DNA of 64,000 bases from Candidatus Gastranaerophilales bacterium (GTDB lineage: Bacteria; Cyanobacteriota; Vampirovibrionia; Gastranaerophilales; Gastranaerophilaceae), in the NCBI GenBank assembly GCA_947624325.1, contig CANQJT010000001.1:186001-250000 (forward strand). The letters run 5' to 3'. The notes beneath the pieces are model-generated. The model made no database searches, was not told the DNA's origin, and saw only the letters and a list, made by a program, of their open reading frames with translations. Position numbers and translations under genes: made by a program. Positions 52,588 to 61,917 of the stretch are shown here, piece by piece. Each line of letters begins with the position of its first letter. Position 1 is the first letter of the stretch.

Positions 52588-54107
52588 TTGTTAATATTAA
52601 GCGATAAGTTTTTTAATCCGCCTGAAATTGCATTGTTAACGACATCACCCAGTGTTTCAATAGCATAATATTCTGAATTTTTTGCTTTATACTTTTCTTT
52701 TAAATTTTCATTTTTTTCTCTGAGTTTTATTGCTTCATCACATTTATCTTTAAACTTTTTTAAGTTATTAAAATCAAGTTCGGGCGGAATTTTACCTTCA
52801 AATCCCATTTCCTTAAGTGAGGGGAAAAGATTTTTTTTGCCTTTTAATGGATTAGTCATTTGTCTTAAGTATAGTTGATATCTGTAATCAACAAATGCTT
52901 TTTCTACATCAGGAGTTAGTTTGCTTTTGAACAGTTCTGCCATTGGCGCATACTCTTTGTTTGATAGAGGAATATTATCATTAAATTTGTATAAAAGATC
53001 TTCAATTTCTTTTAATTCTTCTACATGTGAATCCATAATTTGAATTTCGGCAGAGTATCCGTTATACTTATCTTTATCAATTGATAATAATTTATTTGAA
53101 AGTTCTACATTTATATGAATTGCACAATAACCTGATTTTGAAGGTCTTTGGTTTACTTTTTCTACATTAACTTCAATAGCATCTCTTAATAATTTAGTAA
53201 ACTTAATCGGCATATAATCATTAACATCAGTACCCTTTGGCATCTTTGAGCTTTCAGGCATAATGTACTCAATGGATGTTATTTTAATATTACCGTCTTT
53301 AACCATTTTCTTGAATGCTTCTAAAATTTTATCAATTATAACAGGATCCTTATCATTTAAGACAATTCTTCCTCTTACGATATCATGTATAAAGTTTTTT
53401 ATCCTGGAGCAAGGGTCTGCACTTCCCAAAATTACATAATTTTGGTCGGACATTTCAGGAGCTTTATTTCTTAAATTACTTGCTATCTTTTTAAAATCTT
53501 TTTTCAGCTCTTTTTCATCAATTTCGTTAAAATTAATGACTTTAGCCTTTACTAAAGCATTTTTTATTATTTTTAGCATAGCATCCGGCGATTTAAATGC
53601 ACAACTGTTTTCTATTGTATTTCTATAATCTGAATTATTAATTATCAGGTTGTATAACTGTTCATCTGTAACGTCTTTATTAAAGTTAAAGAAGTTTTTT
53701 AGCTCTTCAACAGCATATTTAGCGAATTCTTCACCTTCTTTTATAAGTTTATCAGGTAATTTATATATAATTTTTTGTTTTATACTTTTAGACGATTTAA
53801 GTCTTGTAATAAAGGTGAAAGGTTTTTTATCAGAGCCGTATTCTTTCTGTATCGGGGCAAGATAATGTTCAAGAAGTGCTTGTAAATATATTCTTGATGG
53901 TTCTGCATTTTTTCTGACAGTATTACATGCACCCTTATTTGCAGGATCTGTAAATACATTTTGTGTTTTTTCCGTCTGTTTTTTATTTGAGCCGGAAAAA
54001 CTGACGGTGTCTTGCTGTAATGGTGCTAAATTATGATATTTTTGCACCTTATTATAATTTGATTTATAAAAATTATTTGTTATATAACTGTTAAATAATA
54101 CTTTCAT
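52584..54107 (-). CDS. RelA/SpoT-like nucleotidyltransferase-domain protein
   Basis: A 507-residue protein. Residues 29-39 are PLQQDTVSFSG, an N-terminal signature I associate with Gastranaerophilales proteins. The alarmone-synthetase fold shows as ITRLKSSKSIKQKI (100-113, compare RelA RxKSxxSIxxK), HDIVRGRIVL (241-250), KSGYCAIHINVEL (324-336, compare GYxSxH) and AEIQIMD (353-359, catalytic Glu in ExQ). An insertion of about 100 residues separates the first two blocks. There is no HD hydrolase or TGS domain. It could make (p)ppGpp, another pyrophosphorylated nucleotide, or act on RNA, as toxic small alarmone synthetases do. Confidence 0.7.
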   Translation of the reverse strand: MKVLFNSYITNNFYKSNYNKVQKYHNLAPLQQDTVSFSGSNKKQTEKTQNVFTDPANKGACNTVRKNAEPSRIYLQALLEHYLAPIQKEYGSDKKPFTFITRLKSSKSIKQKIIYKLPDKLIKEGEEFAKYAVEELKNFFNFNKDVTDEQLYNLIINNSDYRNTIENSCAFKSPDAMLKIIKNALVKAKVINFNEIDEKELKKDFKKIASNLRNKAPEMSDQNYVILGSADPCSRIKNFIHDIVRGRIVLNDKDPVIIDKILEAFKKMVKDGNIKITSIEYIMPESSKMPKGTDVNDYMPIKFTKLLRDAIEVNVEKVNQRPSKSGYCAIHINVELSNKLLSIDKDKYNGYSAEIQIMDSHVEELKEIEDLLYKFNDNIPLSNKEYAPMAELFKSKLTPDVEKAFVDYRYQLYLRQMTNPLKGKKNLFPSLKEMGFEGKIPPELDFNNLKKFKDKCDEAIKLREKNENLKEKYKAKNSEYYAIETLGDVVNNAISGGLKNLSLNINN

Positions 54108-54183
54108 AATTAAGCCCGGCTAATTAAAACAGGTAAATTGTTTTTTTTTACATTCTGTGTAACATTATTTACAAAAGTAAACA

Positions 54184-55263
54184 TTATTTTACGACTTTTG
54201 TTAATCCGTATGGTTTATCAACATTGCGGTATAGACCTACCGCTGTTTCAAATGCCAAAATTTGCAGCAGAATAAGTGATGAAAACATAAATTCTATATC
54301 ATTGTATGTATCAAGGCAAATTGCAGATTTTTGATTTTTTAAATTCAACTTGAATGCTGAAATTATAAGAGAATCTGAAGTGTAATTATCCCTTATTCTT
54401 TCTAAAACTTTAACTGTAAAGTCAACATTGAAGTTATTAACTATTGAGATTACAGCACATTTTTTATTTAGAATTGCAATATGACCATGCAAAAATTCAC
54501 CTGTAGGATAAGCTGTAGTATTAATATATGATGTTTCTTTTATTTTTAAAGCACCTTCTTTTGCAAGCGGATAAAACATCCCGGATGCAAGTACCGCCGC
54601 ATTATCGTATTCTATTAACTTTTTTGAAAAAGCTTTTAAAGACGCAGTATGCTCAAAAGATTTTTTTATTATTTCGGGTATTTTATTTAATTCATCTATC
54701 AGTCCTGATGCAGGCATTTCTCTTCTTTGCATTAGTTTTGCACAAATTAAAAATAAACAGAATAACTGTGCACTCATTGCTTTTGTTGAAGCAATGGCTT
54801 TTTCGTTTCCTGCATGAATTAATAACTTATATTTTGCGTTTTCGTATAATGAAGAGTTCTTTGTATTTGTTATTGCAAGTGTTTTATCTGTTTTAATTCT
54901 GACTATATCAAGTGATTTATTTGTATCTGCTGTTTCACCTGATTGTGAAATAAAAATATATAAAGTTTGATTATCAATATCAGCATCTTCTGTCAGTGAA
55001 AATTCACTTGCATAATATGCCTGAGCTCCGCAATGCACCTTGTCTCTCAAATAGCTTGCAGCTATTGAAGCACAATGATATGATGAACCGCAGGCAATTA
55101 ATGCGACATTTTTTATATTATCAGGTATATCAATATTTATTGATTTATCTTTGTTAATATATTTTTTTATTAATTTTGCAATAATTTCCGGTTGTTCATA
55201 AATTTCCTTTTCCATATTGGTTTTAGATGCCGAAATAAAAAGTTGTTTTAAAAAATTTAACAT
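54184..55263 (-). CDS. Double-SIS sugar isomerase-like protein (GlmS isomerase half, no glutaminase)
   Basis: A 359-residue protein with two SIS domains. The first has ALIACGSSYHCASIAASYL and FISQSGETADTNKSL, the second AVLASGMFYPLAKEGALKIKE and YPTGEFLHGHIA. These are GlmS isomerase signatures including EKAIASTKA. The N-terminal glutaminase of GlmS is absent, so it is more like AgaS/FrlB-type deglycases or isomerases acting on amino-sugar phosphates with free ammonia. Confidence 0.82.
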   Translation of the reverse strand: MLNFLKQLFISASKTNMEKEIYEQPEIIAKLIKKYINKDKSINIDIPDNIKNVALIACGSSYHCASIAASYLRDKVHCGAQAYYASEFSLTEDADIDNQTLYIFISQSGETADTNKSLDIVRIKTDKTLAITNTKNSSLYENAKYKLLIHAGNEKAIASTKAMSAQLFCLFLICAKLMQRREMPASGLIDELNKIPEIIKKSFEHTASLKAFSKKLIEYDNAAVLASGMFYPLAKEGALKIKETSYINTTAYPTGEFLHGHIAILNKKCAVISIVNNFNVDFTVKVLERIRDNYTSDSLIISAFKLNLKNQKSAICLDTYNDIEFMFSSLILLQILAFETAVGLYRNVDKPYGLTKVVK

Positions 55264-55280
55264 ATAGTCCTGCCTGTAAT

Positions 55281-56762
55281 CTAATAAAATTTTGGTTTAT
55301 AGTCTCTTAGTACTGTCTTGGGGCTCATCAGCCCTACTTCAAAAAGAAGATTTGCTTGAGCTTTATTGTATTCTATCATATTTTTTATTAAATTTATATT
55401 TGCCTGAATTTTTAAATTTTGAGAGGCAATTACATCTATAAATGTTGCTTCGCCTGTCTTCATATTTGTTAATGATAAATCTAAACTTACATTTGCTGCT
55501 TCTGTTTCGACTTTTGATGCTTCTACTTTTTTTAATGCATTAAGAGAATCATAATATGAGGATAAAATATTTTCTTTTATTTCTCTTTCAAGGTTAACCA
55601 ATTCAAGCTTTTTTGCTTTAACAAGTGCACTATCGGCTTTTATTTGTGTAATTGTGCCCATTAATAAATTTTTTCCGACATGTGCTCTTAAATCTAATGT
55701 CAAACTGTTATGTGCACTCATTCCTGCTCTTTTTGTTCCGACGTATCCATTTTGATATGATAGTGTTAATTCCGGTATTATATCTGTATAATTTGAACTT
55801 CTTTGAGCTTTATATGCTTCAACCTCTGCTTTTTTTGAGCGAATATCTTCTCTTGATTCAAGTGCCTGTTTATACAACTCTTCTATACTCCTTTCTGAAT
55901 TTATCAATTCTCTTTGATCCACAGTAATTTCAAAAGGGTATACGGCATCTAATATTTCTATGCCAAGTACATTAGCAAGTGCAGCTTGCCTTAATCTTAG
56001 TGTATTTAGAGTTTCTGTATAATCCTGCTGTGCTCCTGCAAGTTCAGCTTGCGCTCTTTTGACATCATATAATGTTCCTATGCCTGCCTCAAATCTGCCT
56101 TCTGTATATTTTAACTGTTCTAATCTGTCATATAAATTTATTTTTTGAACTTCTATTTCCATTTTTGTTTCCAGTGTATCATAGTAGGCAAGCACGGTGT
56201 CTCTGATTTTTTGTTCTTTTGTAAACTCCAAATTTGCTCTATAGGCTTTAAACATATTTTTAGTTTGTGCTATCAGAAAAAAATATTTACCTTGATTAAT
56301 TGTTGACCATTCAAGAACAGCAAGGCTCTGTATTGGTACTTCATGTGTCGTTGTTGCAACAATTCCGCCGACAAGATATTGTCCTTCCAGATTTTTTATA
56401 TCAAAATTGTAGTATATGTCAGGAAGCAGTTGAAATTGTGAATTTCGATACTGCCAGTATGATTGCCTCTTATACTGATTTTGTATTTTTATATCATAAT
56501 TTTCTTCAAGTGCAATATCTATACAATTTTTTAAATCAGTGTAAATAAAAGTTGAATTTAGCTCATCTGATATTTCCCTGTCTAATATAAATTGTTTCTC
56601 TATATCTGATATTGTTGCAGTGCCTTTTATAACACCGGAAAATGCTTTATAACTCTCATTATTAAAGTAATTTGTGTATGAATCAATATAGTCTGTCACT
56701 TCTGATGCAATTGCAGTTATTTGACAAACAAATATAAAAATAATAATTATTATAATTCTCAT
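55281..56762 (-). CDS. TolC-family outer-membrane channel protein
   Basis: A 493-residue protein with a signal peptide (residues 1-19, IIIIIFIFVCQITAIA) and two OEP-type halves rich in coiled coil: KNCIDIALEENYDIKIQNQY, AGIGTLYDVKRAQAELAGAQQDYTE, and the repeat half TGEATFIDVIASQNLKIQANINL. It implies a didermic envelope. It would pair with an inner-membrane pump and adaptor, neither of which is adjacent. Confidence 0.9.
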   Translation of the reverse strand: MRIIIIIIFIFVCQITAIASEVTDYIDSYTNYFNNESYKAFSGVIKGTATISDIEKQFILDREISDELNSTFIYTDLKNCIDIALEENYDIKIQNQYKRQSYWQYRNSQFQLLPDIYYNFDIKNLEGQYLVGGIVATTTHEVPIQSLAVLEWSTINQGKYFFLIAQTKNMFKAYRANLEFTKEQKIRDTVLAYYDTLETKMEIEVQKINLYDRLEQLKYTEGRFEAGIGTLYDVKRAQAELAGAQQDYTETLNTLRLRQAALANVLGIEILDAVYPFEITVDQRELINSERSIEELYKQALESREDIRSKKAEVEAYKAQRSSNYTDIIPELTLSYQNGYVGTKRAGMSAHNSLTLDLRAHVGKNLLMGTITQIKADSALVKAKKLELVNLEREIKENILSSYYDSLNALKKVEASKVETEAANVSLDLSLTNMKTGEATFIDVIASQNLKIQANINLIKNMIEYNKAQANLLFEVGLMSPKTVLRDYKPKFY

Positions 56763-56822
56763 AAAATAATTATCTTTTAAATTACAAAAAAACTATGTCA
56801 GTCAACTATACAATACAACGGG

Positions 56823-57761
56823 CTATTTATTTTCAAGTCGTTTTGTTCTTATCTGTACATCTTCTATAAGTTTTCTGTTAATAGCAAGCAAATCTGCAAG
56901 AACACCAAAAACACATGTTTGAAATCCAGTAATTAAAAGTATTGATGATATAATTAACGATTGTATGTGTCCGTTACCAGAGCCCGTAAAATAACATAAT
57001 AAAAATCGTCCCATTAAGAACAAACCGGCAAGTAATATTATGCCTCCTATGATGGCAAAAAACCTAAACGGTCTGTAAATAATAAACATTCTTAGAATAG
57101 TAAATGAATTTTTTTGAATATATGTAAATAAGTTTTTTACAAGTCTTGATTTTCTGTAGCAGGAATTTACTTTTATAGGAACTGATTCTATATGCAAACC
57201 TTTTGTTTTTGACTGAATAACTGTTTCAATTGTATATGTATAATTATCAAATACATTAATTGCCATGGCAGCATCTCTTGAAAAAGCACGAAATCCGCTA
57301 GGAACATCATCTGTTGCCGTACCGCTCAATAATCTTACAATTTTTGAACCTAAGAATTGAAGAAATTTTTTAAATTTTGAAAATCCTTCTATTTCTTTTA
57401 TTGGTCTTGCACCTATAACTATATCGGCTTTTTGTTCAAGAATAGGTCTAATAAGTTTTTCAATATCATCTGCACAATACTGATTATCGGCATCTGTGTT
57501 AACAATTATATCCGCCCCTTCGGCAGTTGCCTTCTGAATACCTGCCATAAATGTTCTTGCCAATCCCCGATGATGTGTTGACGTTACAATGTGCTTTACA
57601 TTATATGATTTTGCTATTTCTACAGTCCTGTCAGTACTGCCGTCATCTATTATCAGTACCTCAATTTCATCAATTCCGTCTATTTTTGCCGGCAATTGCG
57701 ATAGTGTGACCGGTAATGCAACTTCTTCATTATAACAAGGTATTTGTATTATTAATTTCAT
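56823..57761 (-). CDS. Family 2 glycosyltransferase, dolichol-phosphate-mannose synthase-like
   Basis: A 312-residue enzyme: IQIPCYNEEVALPVTL, IIDDGSTDRTVEIA, VNTDADNQYCADDI (DXD), and two C-terminal transmembrane segments (about 225-300). I start it at ATG 57761, because the longer reading adds a random hydrophobic stretch. It transfers a sugar from a nucleotide donor to a polyprenyl phosphate, probably providing the donor for the GT39-like protein encoded divergently at 57824. Confidence 0.87.
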   Translation of the reverse strand: MKLIIQIPCYNEEVALPVTLSQLPAKIDGIDEIEVLIIDDGSTDRTVEIAKSYNVKHIVTSTHHRGLARTFMAGIQKATAEGADIIVNTDADNQYCADDIEKLIRPILEQKADIVIGARPIKEIEGFSKFKKFLQFLGSKIVRLLSGTATDDVPSGFRAFSRDAAMAINVFDNYTYTIETVIQSKTKGLHIESVPIKVNSCYRKSRLVKNLFTYIQKNSFTILRMFIIYRPFRFFAIIGGIILLAGLFLMGRFLLCYFTGSGNGHIQSLIISSILLITGFQTCVFGVLADLLAINRKLIEDVQIRTKRLENK

Positions 57762-57823
57762 ACTTTCAAATCTTAGATATGTTAAAATTATTATACATGT
57801 TAACATGTAATTAAAAAAAAGAT

Positions 57824-59512
57824 ATGAAAAAAGATACTTTATTTAAATTATTTATCATTATATTATTTTCTTTTTTGATTAGGGTATGGTTTCTGGATAA
57901 ACCTGAAGGTCTTTATTTTGACGAATATTTTGGCTGGATGATTGCTTCTAAACCTACAATTTCAGAATTTTTTAAAGCTGTTATGCAAAACTGCCACACA
58001 CCATTGTATTATGTTTATTTAAAATTTTGGATATTTTTATTTTCAGATTCTGATTTATCTTTAAGATTTTCTTCTGTTTTACCTTCTGTTTTATCTGTTT
58101 TTACAATGTATTTACTGGGTAAGGAATTTAAAGATAAAAATTTAGGTATCTTGTGTGCTTTATTTACGGCAATATCTTCTTTTTGTATATATTTTGCTCA
58201 GGAGGTACGTTTATATTCTCTTTTATTCCTGGTTTCTTCTTTAGCTTTTTATTATTTTATAAGGTCTGTAAAAACTAATAAAAAGTCTGATTTTATATTA
58301 TTTTTTGTTGCTAATGCAGTTTTATGTTCAATTCATACATTAGGTATTATTTTTTCAGTATTTTTAATATTATTCTTATTCGCTTATTTATTTATCTGTT
58401 TCGATAAAAATTCGGATAAATTTAAAAAGCTGATTTCCAAAATCAGGTATATTTACCTTTTTACCTTTGTAATAATTATTTTAATTCCGTTTCTGTATAA
58501 CATTGCTTTATCAAAAAATTTATCGCAATTTTGGGCAGATTTTTCTTATGTGAAAATTATTTGTGTATCTGTTGATTATTTTTCGCCTATACAAACAAAT
58601 ATAATAAATACTCTTGATAATTTTTATGAATATATATATTTAAACGGCAAATTTAATTATTCTTTTGTATTTTTTGGACTTCTGCCTTTAATTATTGGAA
58701 CAGCAGGAATTATTAGAGCCGTTATTGATAAGAATAAAGTATTAAATTATATACTTGCCGCTTGTTTTTTATTTTTCATTTCTGTCGTTTTACTTGCAAT
58801 TACGGGTAAATTAATATTAATTACTAAATACACCATAGAAATATATCCGGCTGTAATTTTAGCATTAATGTACGGATTGTCATTATTCTCAAATAAAAAA
58901 ACAAGTGTTGTATTACTTATTTCGTTTTTAATTCTGCATTTATTTTATTTATTTTTTTCGGATAATTCTGCCCCCAAAAAAACAAGACCTGAAGGACACA
59001 GAGCTGTTGTCGAATTATTAAAATATTCAAGGTTAAAACAATCTGATTTTGTCCTTCTTACATATTATGATAAGGAAAAATTTGAAAAATATCTTGATAG
59101 TAATACTAATTTTAACTTTTTTTCAGTCAGTAAGTATAATTTTAATTATTTTCTTTTTAAAGAAGATGATTATAACAAGGTTATTCGTGAAGGAAAAAAG
59201 TTATATAAAGATTATTTTAGAGAGTATCCCAATCAAATTATATGTGATTTTATAAAATATCAATTTATATATAATATGAATAAAGGCGACAGAATAGGAA
59301 TTGTTGTTTTAGACAGTGTATCATTTATTCGTTATGATTCTCTTGAGAGAATAGTAAATGATGATATTGAATATAATAAAATCCCGTTTATTTTTCTTGT
59401 ATTTTCATCTTTAAAGAATAATGCTTTATATACTTGTAAGAAAACTCTGAAACTTGACACAATTACCCATGCCGGACAATGGACGTTATATGTATATGAA
59501 AAGGTTGATTAA
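57824..59512 (+). CDS. GT39/ArnT-like membrane glycosyltransferase
   Basis: A 562-residue polytopic protein. The N-terminal LIRVWFLDKPEGLYFDEYFGW has the acidic catalytic loop (DE) of GT-C enzymes; CHTPLYYVYLKFWIFLFSDSDLSLRF is the PMT_2 signature region. About eleven transmembrane segments in residues 8-375, then a soluble C-terminal domain of ~180 residues. Divergent from the polyprenyl-phosphate glycosyltransferase, so the two probably form a donor/transferase pair. Acceptor could be protein or lipid. Confidence 0.8.
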   Translation: MKKDTLFKLFIIILFSFLIRVWFLDKPEGLYFDEYFGWMIASKPTISEFFKAVMQNCHTPLYYVYLKFWIFLFSDSDLSLRFSSVLPSVLSVFTMYLLGKEFKDKNLGILCALFTAISSFCIYFAQEVRLYSLLFLVSSLAFYYFIRSVKTNKKSDFILFFVANAVLCSIHTLGIIFSVFLILFLFAYLFICFDKNSDKFKKLISKIRYIYLFTFVIIILIPFLYNIALSKNLSQFWADFSYVKIICVSVDYFSPIQTNIINTLDNFYEYIYLNGKFNYSFVFFGLLPLIIGTAGIIRAVIDKNKVLNYILAACFLFFISVVLLAITGKLILITKYTIEIYPAVILALMYGLSLFSNKKTSVVLLISFLILHLFYLFFSDNSAPKKTRPEGHRAVVELLKYSRLKQSDFVLLTYYDKEKFEKYLDSNTNFNFFSVSKYNFNYFLFKEDDYNKVIREGKKLYKDYFREYPNQIICDFIKYQFIYNMNKGDRIGIVVLDSVSFIRYDSLERIVNDDIEYNKIPFIFLVFSSLKNNALYTCKKTLKLDTITHAGQWTLYVYEKVD

Positions 59513-61917
59513 TCAGGTGATATCAGTTTATCTGAAGCACTCAATTGGGAATTAATATAAATTTTTAGTGAAGTGGGGAAATCTTTTTTATTATGAGTAC
59601 TTAAGTATTCTTTCGCATCATTTCTTGCTGTTTCCAAAATAGGTAAATCTCTTGTTAAATCCGCCAGTTTTAGTTCAACAAGTCCGCTTTGTCTGACACC
59701 TAAAAATTCACCAGGGCCTCTTATTTCTAAATCTTTTTCCGCAATAATAAATCCGTCATTTGTTTGAACAAGAACATTTAACCTATGCAAAGTCTCTTCA
59801 TTTTTTGATGAAGATATCAATATGCAATATGATTGAGTATTACCTCTGCCTACTCTGCCTCTTAATTGGTGAAGCTGAGACAGTCCAAATCTTTCCGCAT
59901 TTTCAATGATAATAACAGAAGCATTAGGAACATCAACACCAACTTCAACAACCGTAGTAGATACAAGAACATCATAAAGTTTATTTTTAAAATCCTGCAT
60001 TACTTTATCTTTTTCTTCAGTTTTCATTTTTCCGTGCAAAAGTCCTACTTTTAGATTTTTAAAATAACCGTTTTGAAGTTCTTCTGCTTCTTTTGTTGCA
60101 GCTTTTGCACTTAATGTTTCAGACTCTTCTATAAGAGGGAAAACAATATATGCCTGATGTCCTTTTTCAACTTCATCTAATATTAAATTAAGTGCCTGTT
60201 TTCTTTGCGACTGCTTCAATAAAGCAGTTTTTACAGGCTTCCTCCCTTTTGGCAATTCATCAATAACGGTTAGATCCAAATCACCGTGAACTGTTAAAGC
60301 GAGTGTTCTGGGAATTGGAGTTGCTGTCATTGTAAGCATTTGGGGAACTTCCGCTTTGTTTTTTAATATATTTCTTTGTTTTACTCCAAATCGGTGCTGT
60401 TCATCTATAACTATTGCACCAAGATTTTTAAACTCTATATTATCCTGCAGTAATGCATGAGTGCCTATTGCAATATTTATTTGTCCGTTTCTTAAATCTT
60501 TTTCCAATTTTTCTCGCTGTTTTTTTGTATTTGATGATGTAAATAATGCGACATTAATTCCTAACGGAGCAAGCCAGCTTATAAAGTTATTAAAGTGCTG
60601 TTGTGCAAGAATTTCTGTAGGCGCCATTATTGCCGTTTGAAATCCGTTTTCAATGGCGGCAAGAAGCATAATACATGCAACCACGGTTTTTCCGCTTCCT
60701 ACGTCACCTTGCAGTAATCTTTGCATAGGTTTGTCTGAATTAATATCATTTAATATCTCATTTATTGCCCTTTGCTGCGCATTAGTCAGTTCAAAAGGAA
60801 GATTTTTTATAAATGTTTTTACAAGCCCATCTTCTTTGACAGTTAAAGAAACCGTTTTATATGTATCTTGATTTTTCTCTTTTATGGCAAATAATTTCAT
60901 TTGCAGTAAAAATAGTTCTTCATATACCAAAGAGAACCTTGCTTTTTCAAGTTCATCTTCATTATCGGGGAAGTGTATAATTTTTAAAGCTTTATTTTTA
61001 TCAGGCATTTCGTACTTTGAAATTATTTCATCAGGAAGTATATTTTCTATTTTGCCGTAGTATAGTTCCAGTGCATTATTTATTGCTCTTCTTAATGCCT
61101 TAATATTTAAATTTTCAACAAGAGGATAAACAGGAACTATTCTTCCCAAATTTAAATTCTCTGTTTCAAAATTTTCATCACTTACTATTTGATATTGAGG
61201 TTTATCTATAGTGTATCTGCCTGAATAGTTATCAATTTTTACAGTTCCTGAAACAATTATTCCTGCACCTTTCGGGAATTGTGATTTATATCTTTCCAGA
61301 GAATATCTGTTCAGACTTTTATAGAAAAAGTTTAGTTCTATTGAACCTGTTGTATCAGAAATTGTTACTTTTATTATTGTTAAATTATTTTTTGCCGTAA
61401 ATGCCTTCAATGAGGTTATTTTACCGTATATTGTTACGGTTATTCCTTCTTTAAGATTTTTAATCGGGCACTTTGACGAATAATCTATATATTTTTTCGG
61501 ATAATAACTTATTAAATCAAAAATTGAGTATATTCCGAGTTTATTTAAAAGATATCCGAATTTAGGGCCTACCCCTTTAAGTAAAACGACATCTGAATTA
61601 TAAATATCAGTATCATCAATAATATTTTCCGTTTTACCTGAAGGATGTAAATCTTTTTTTATAATATCAATAAATCTGTTAATAGTTTTTTTCCGATAAA
61701 AGATATTTTCCGTAGGGTAATACTCAAATGCTTGAATAACAGGAAGCCATATTGAATTTTTCCCCGAATACTTATAAATGAGCTTTAATTGAGACAGCAT
61801 ATAGCCTGAAAATGATTTTTCCCTGCCGACTACATCAATGTATTTGTATTTTTCTTCAAGCTCTATAGCTTTTCTTATATTCTCTATATCAATTTTTTTT
61901 GTATAATTATCTTTCAT
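59509..61917 (-). CDS. recG: ATP-dependent DNA helicase RecG
   Basis: An 802-residue replication-fork-reversing helicase. An N-terminal ~110-residue extension and wedge/OB domain (LKGVGPKFGYLLNKLGI, GITVTIYGKITS) is followed by helicase motifs: Walker A LLQGDVGSGKTVVA, DEQHRFGVKQR, MTATPIPRTLA, STTVVEVGVDVPNA, HQLRGRVGRG. Motif order and length match RecG (usually 680-820 residues). Its start overlaps the cyclase gene's stop by 11 bases. Confidence 0.95.
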   Translation of the reverse strand: MKDNYTKKIDIENIRKAIELEEKYKYIDVVGREKSFSGYMLSQLKLIYKYSGKNSIWLPVIQAFEYYPTENIFYRKKTINRFIDIIKKDLHPSGKTENIIDDTDIYNSDVVLLKGVGPKFGYLLNKLGIYSIFDLISYYPKKYIDYSSKCPIKNLKEGITVTIYGKITSLKAFTAKNNLTIIKVTISDTTGSIELNFFYKSLNRYSLERYKSQFPKGAGIIVSGTVKIDNYSGRYTIDKPQYQIVSDENFETENLNLGRIVPVYPLVENLNIKALRRAINNALELYYGKIENILPDEIISKYEMPDKNKALKIIHFPDNEDELEKARFSLVYEELFLLQMKLFAIKEKNQDTYKTVSLTVKEDGLVKTFIKNLPFELTNAQQRAINEILNDINSDKPMQRLLQGDVGSGKTVVACIMLLAAIENGFQTAIMAPTEILAQQHFNNFISWLAPLGINVALFTSSNTKKQREKLEKDLRNGQINIAIGTHALLQDNIEFKNLGAIVIDEQHRFGVKQRNILKNKAEVPQMLTMTATPIPRTLALTVHGDLDLTVIDELPKGRKPVKTALLKQSQRKQALNLILDEVEKGHQAYIVFPLIEESETLSAKAATKEAEELQNGYFKNLKVGLLHGKMKTEEKDKVMQDFKNKLYDVLVSTTVVEVGVDVPNASVIIIENAERFGLSQLHQLRGRVGRGNTQSYCILISSSKNEETLHRLNVLVQTNDGFIIAEKDLEIRGPGEFLGVRQSGLVELKLADLTRDLPILETARNDAKEYLSTHNKKDFPTSLKIYINSQLSASDKLISPD

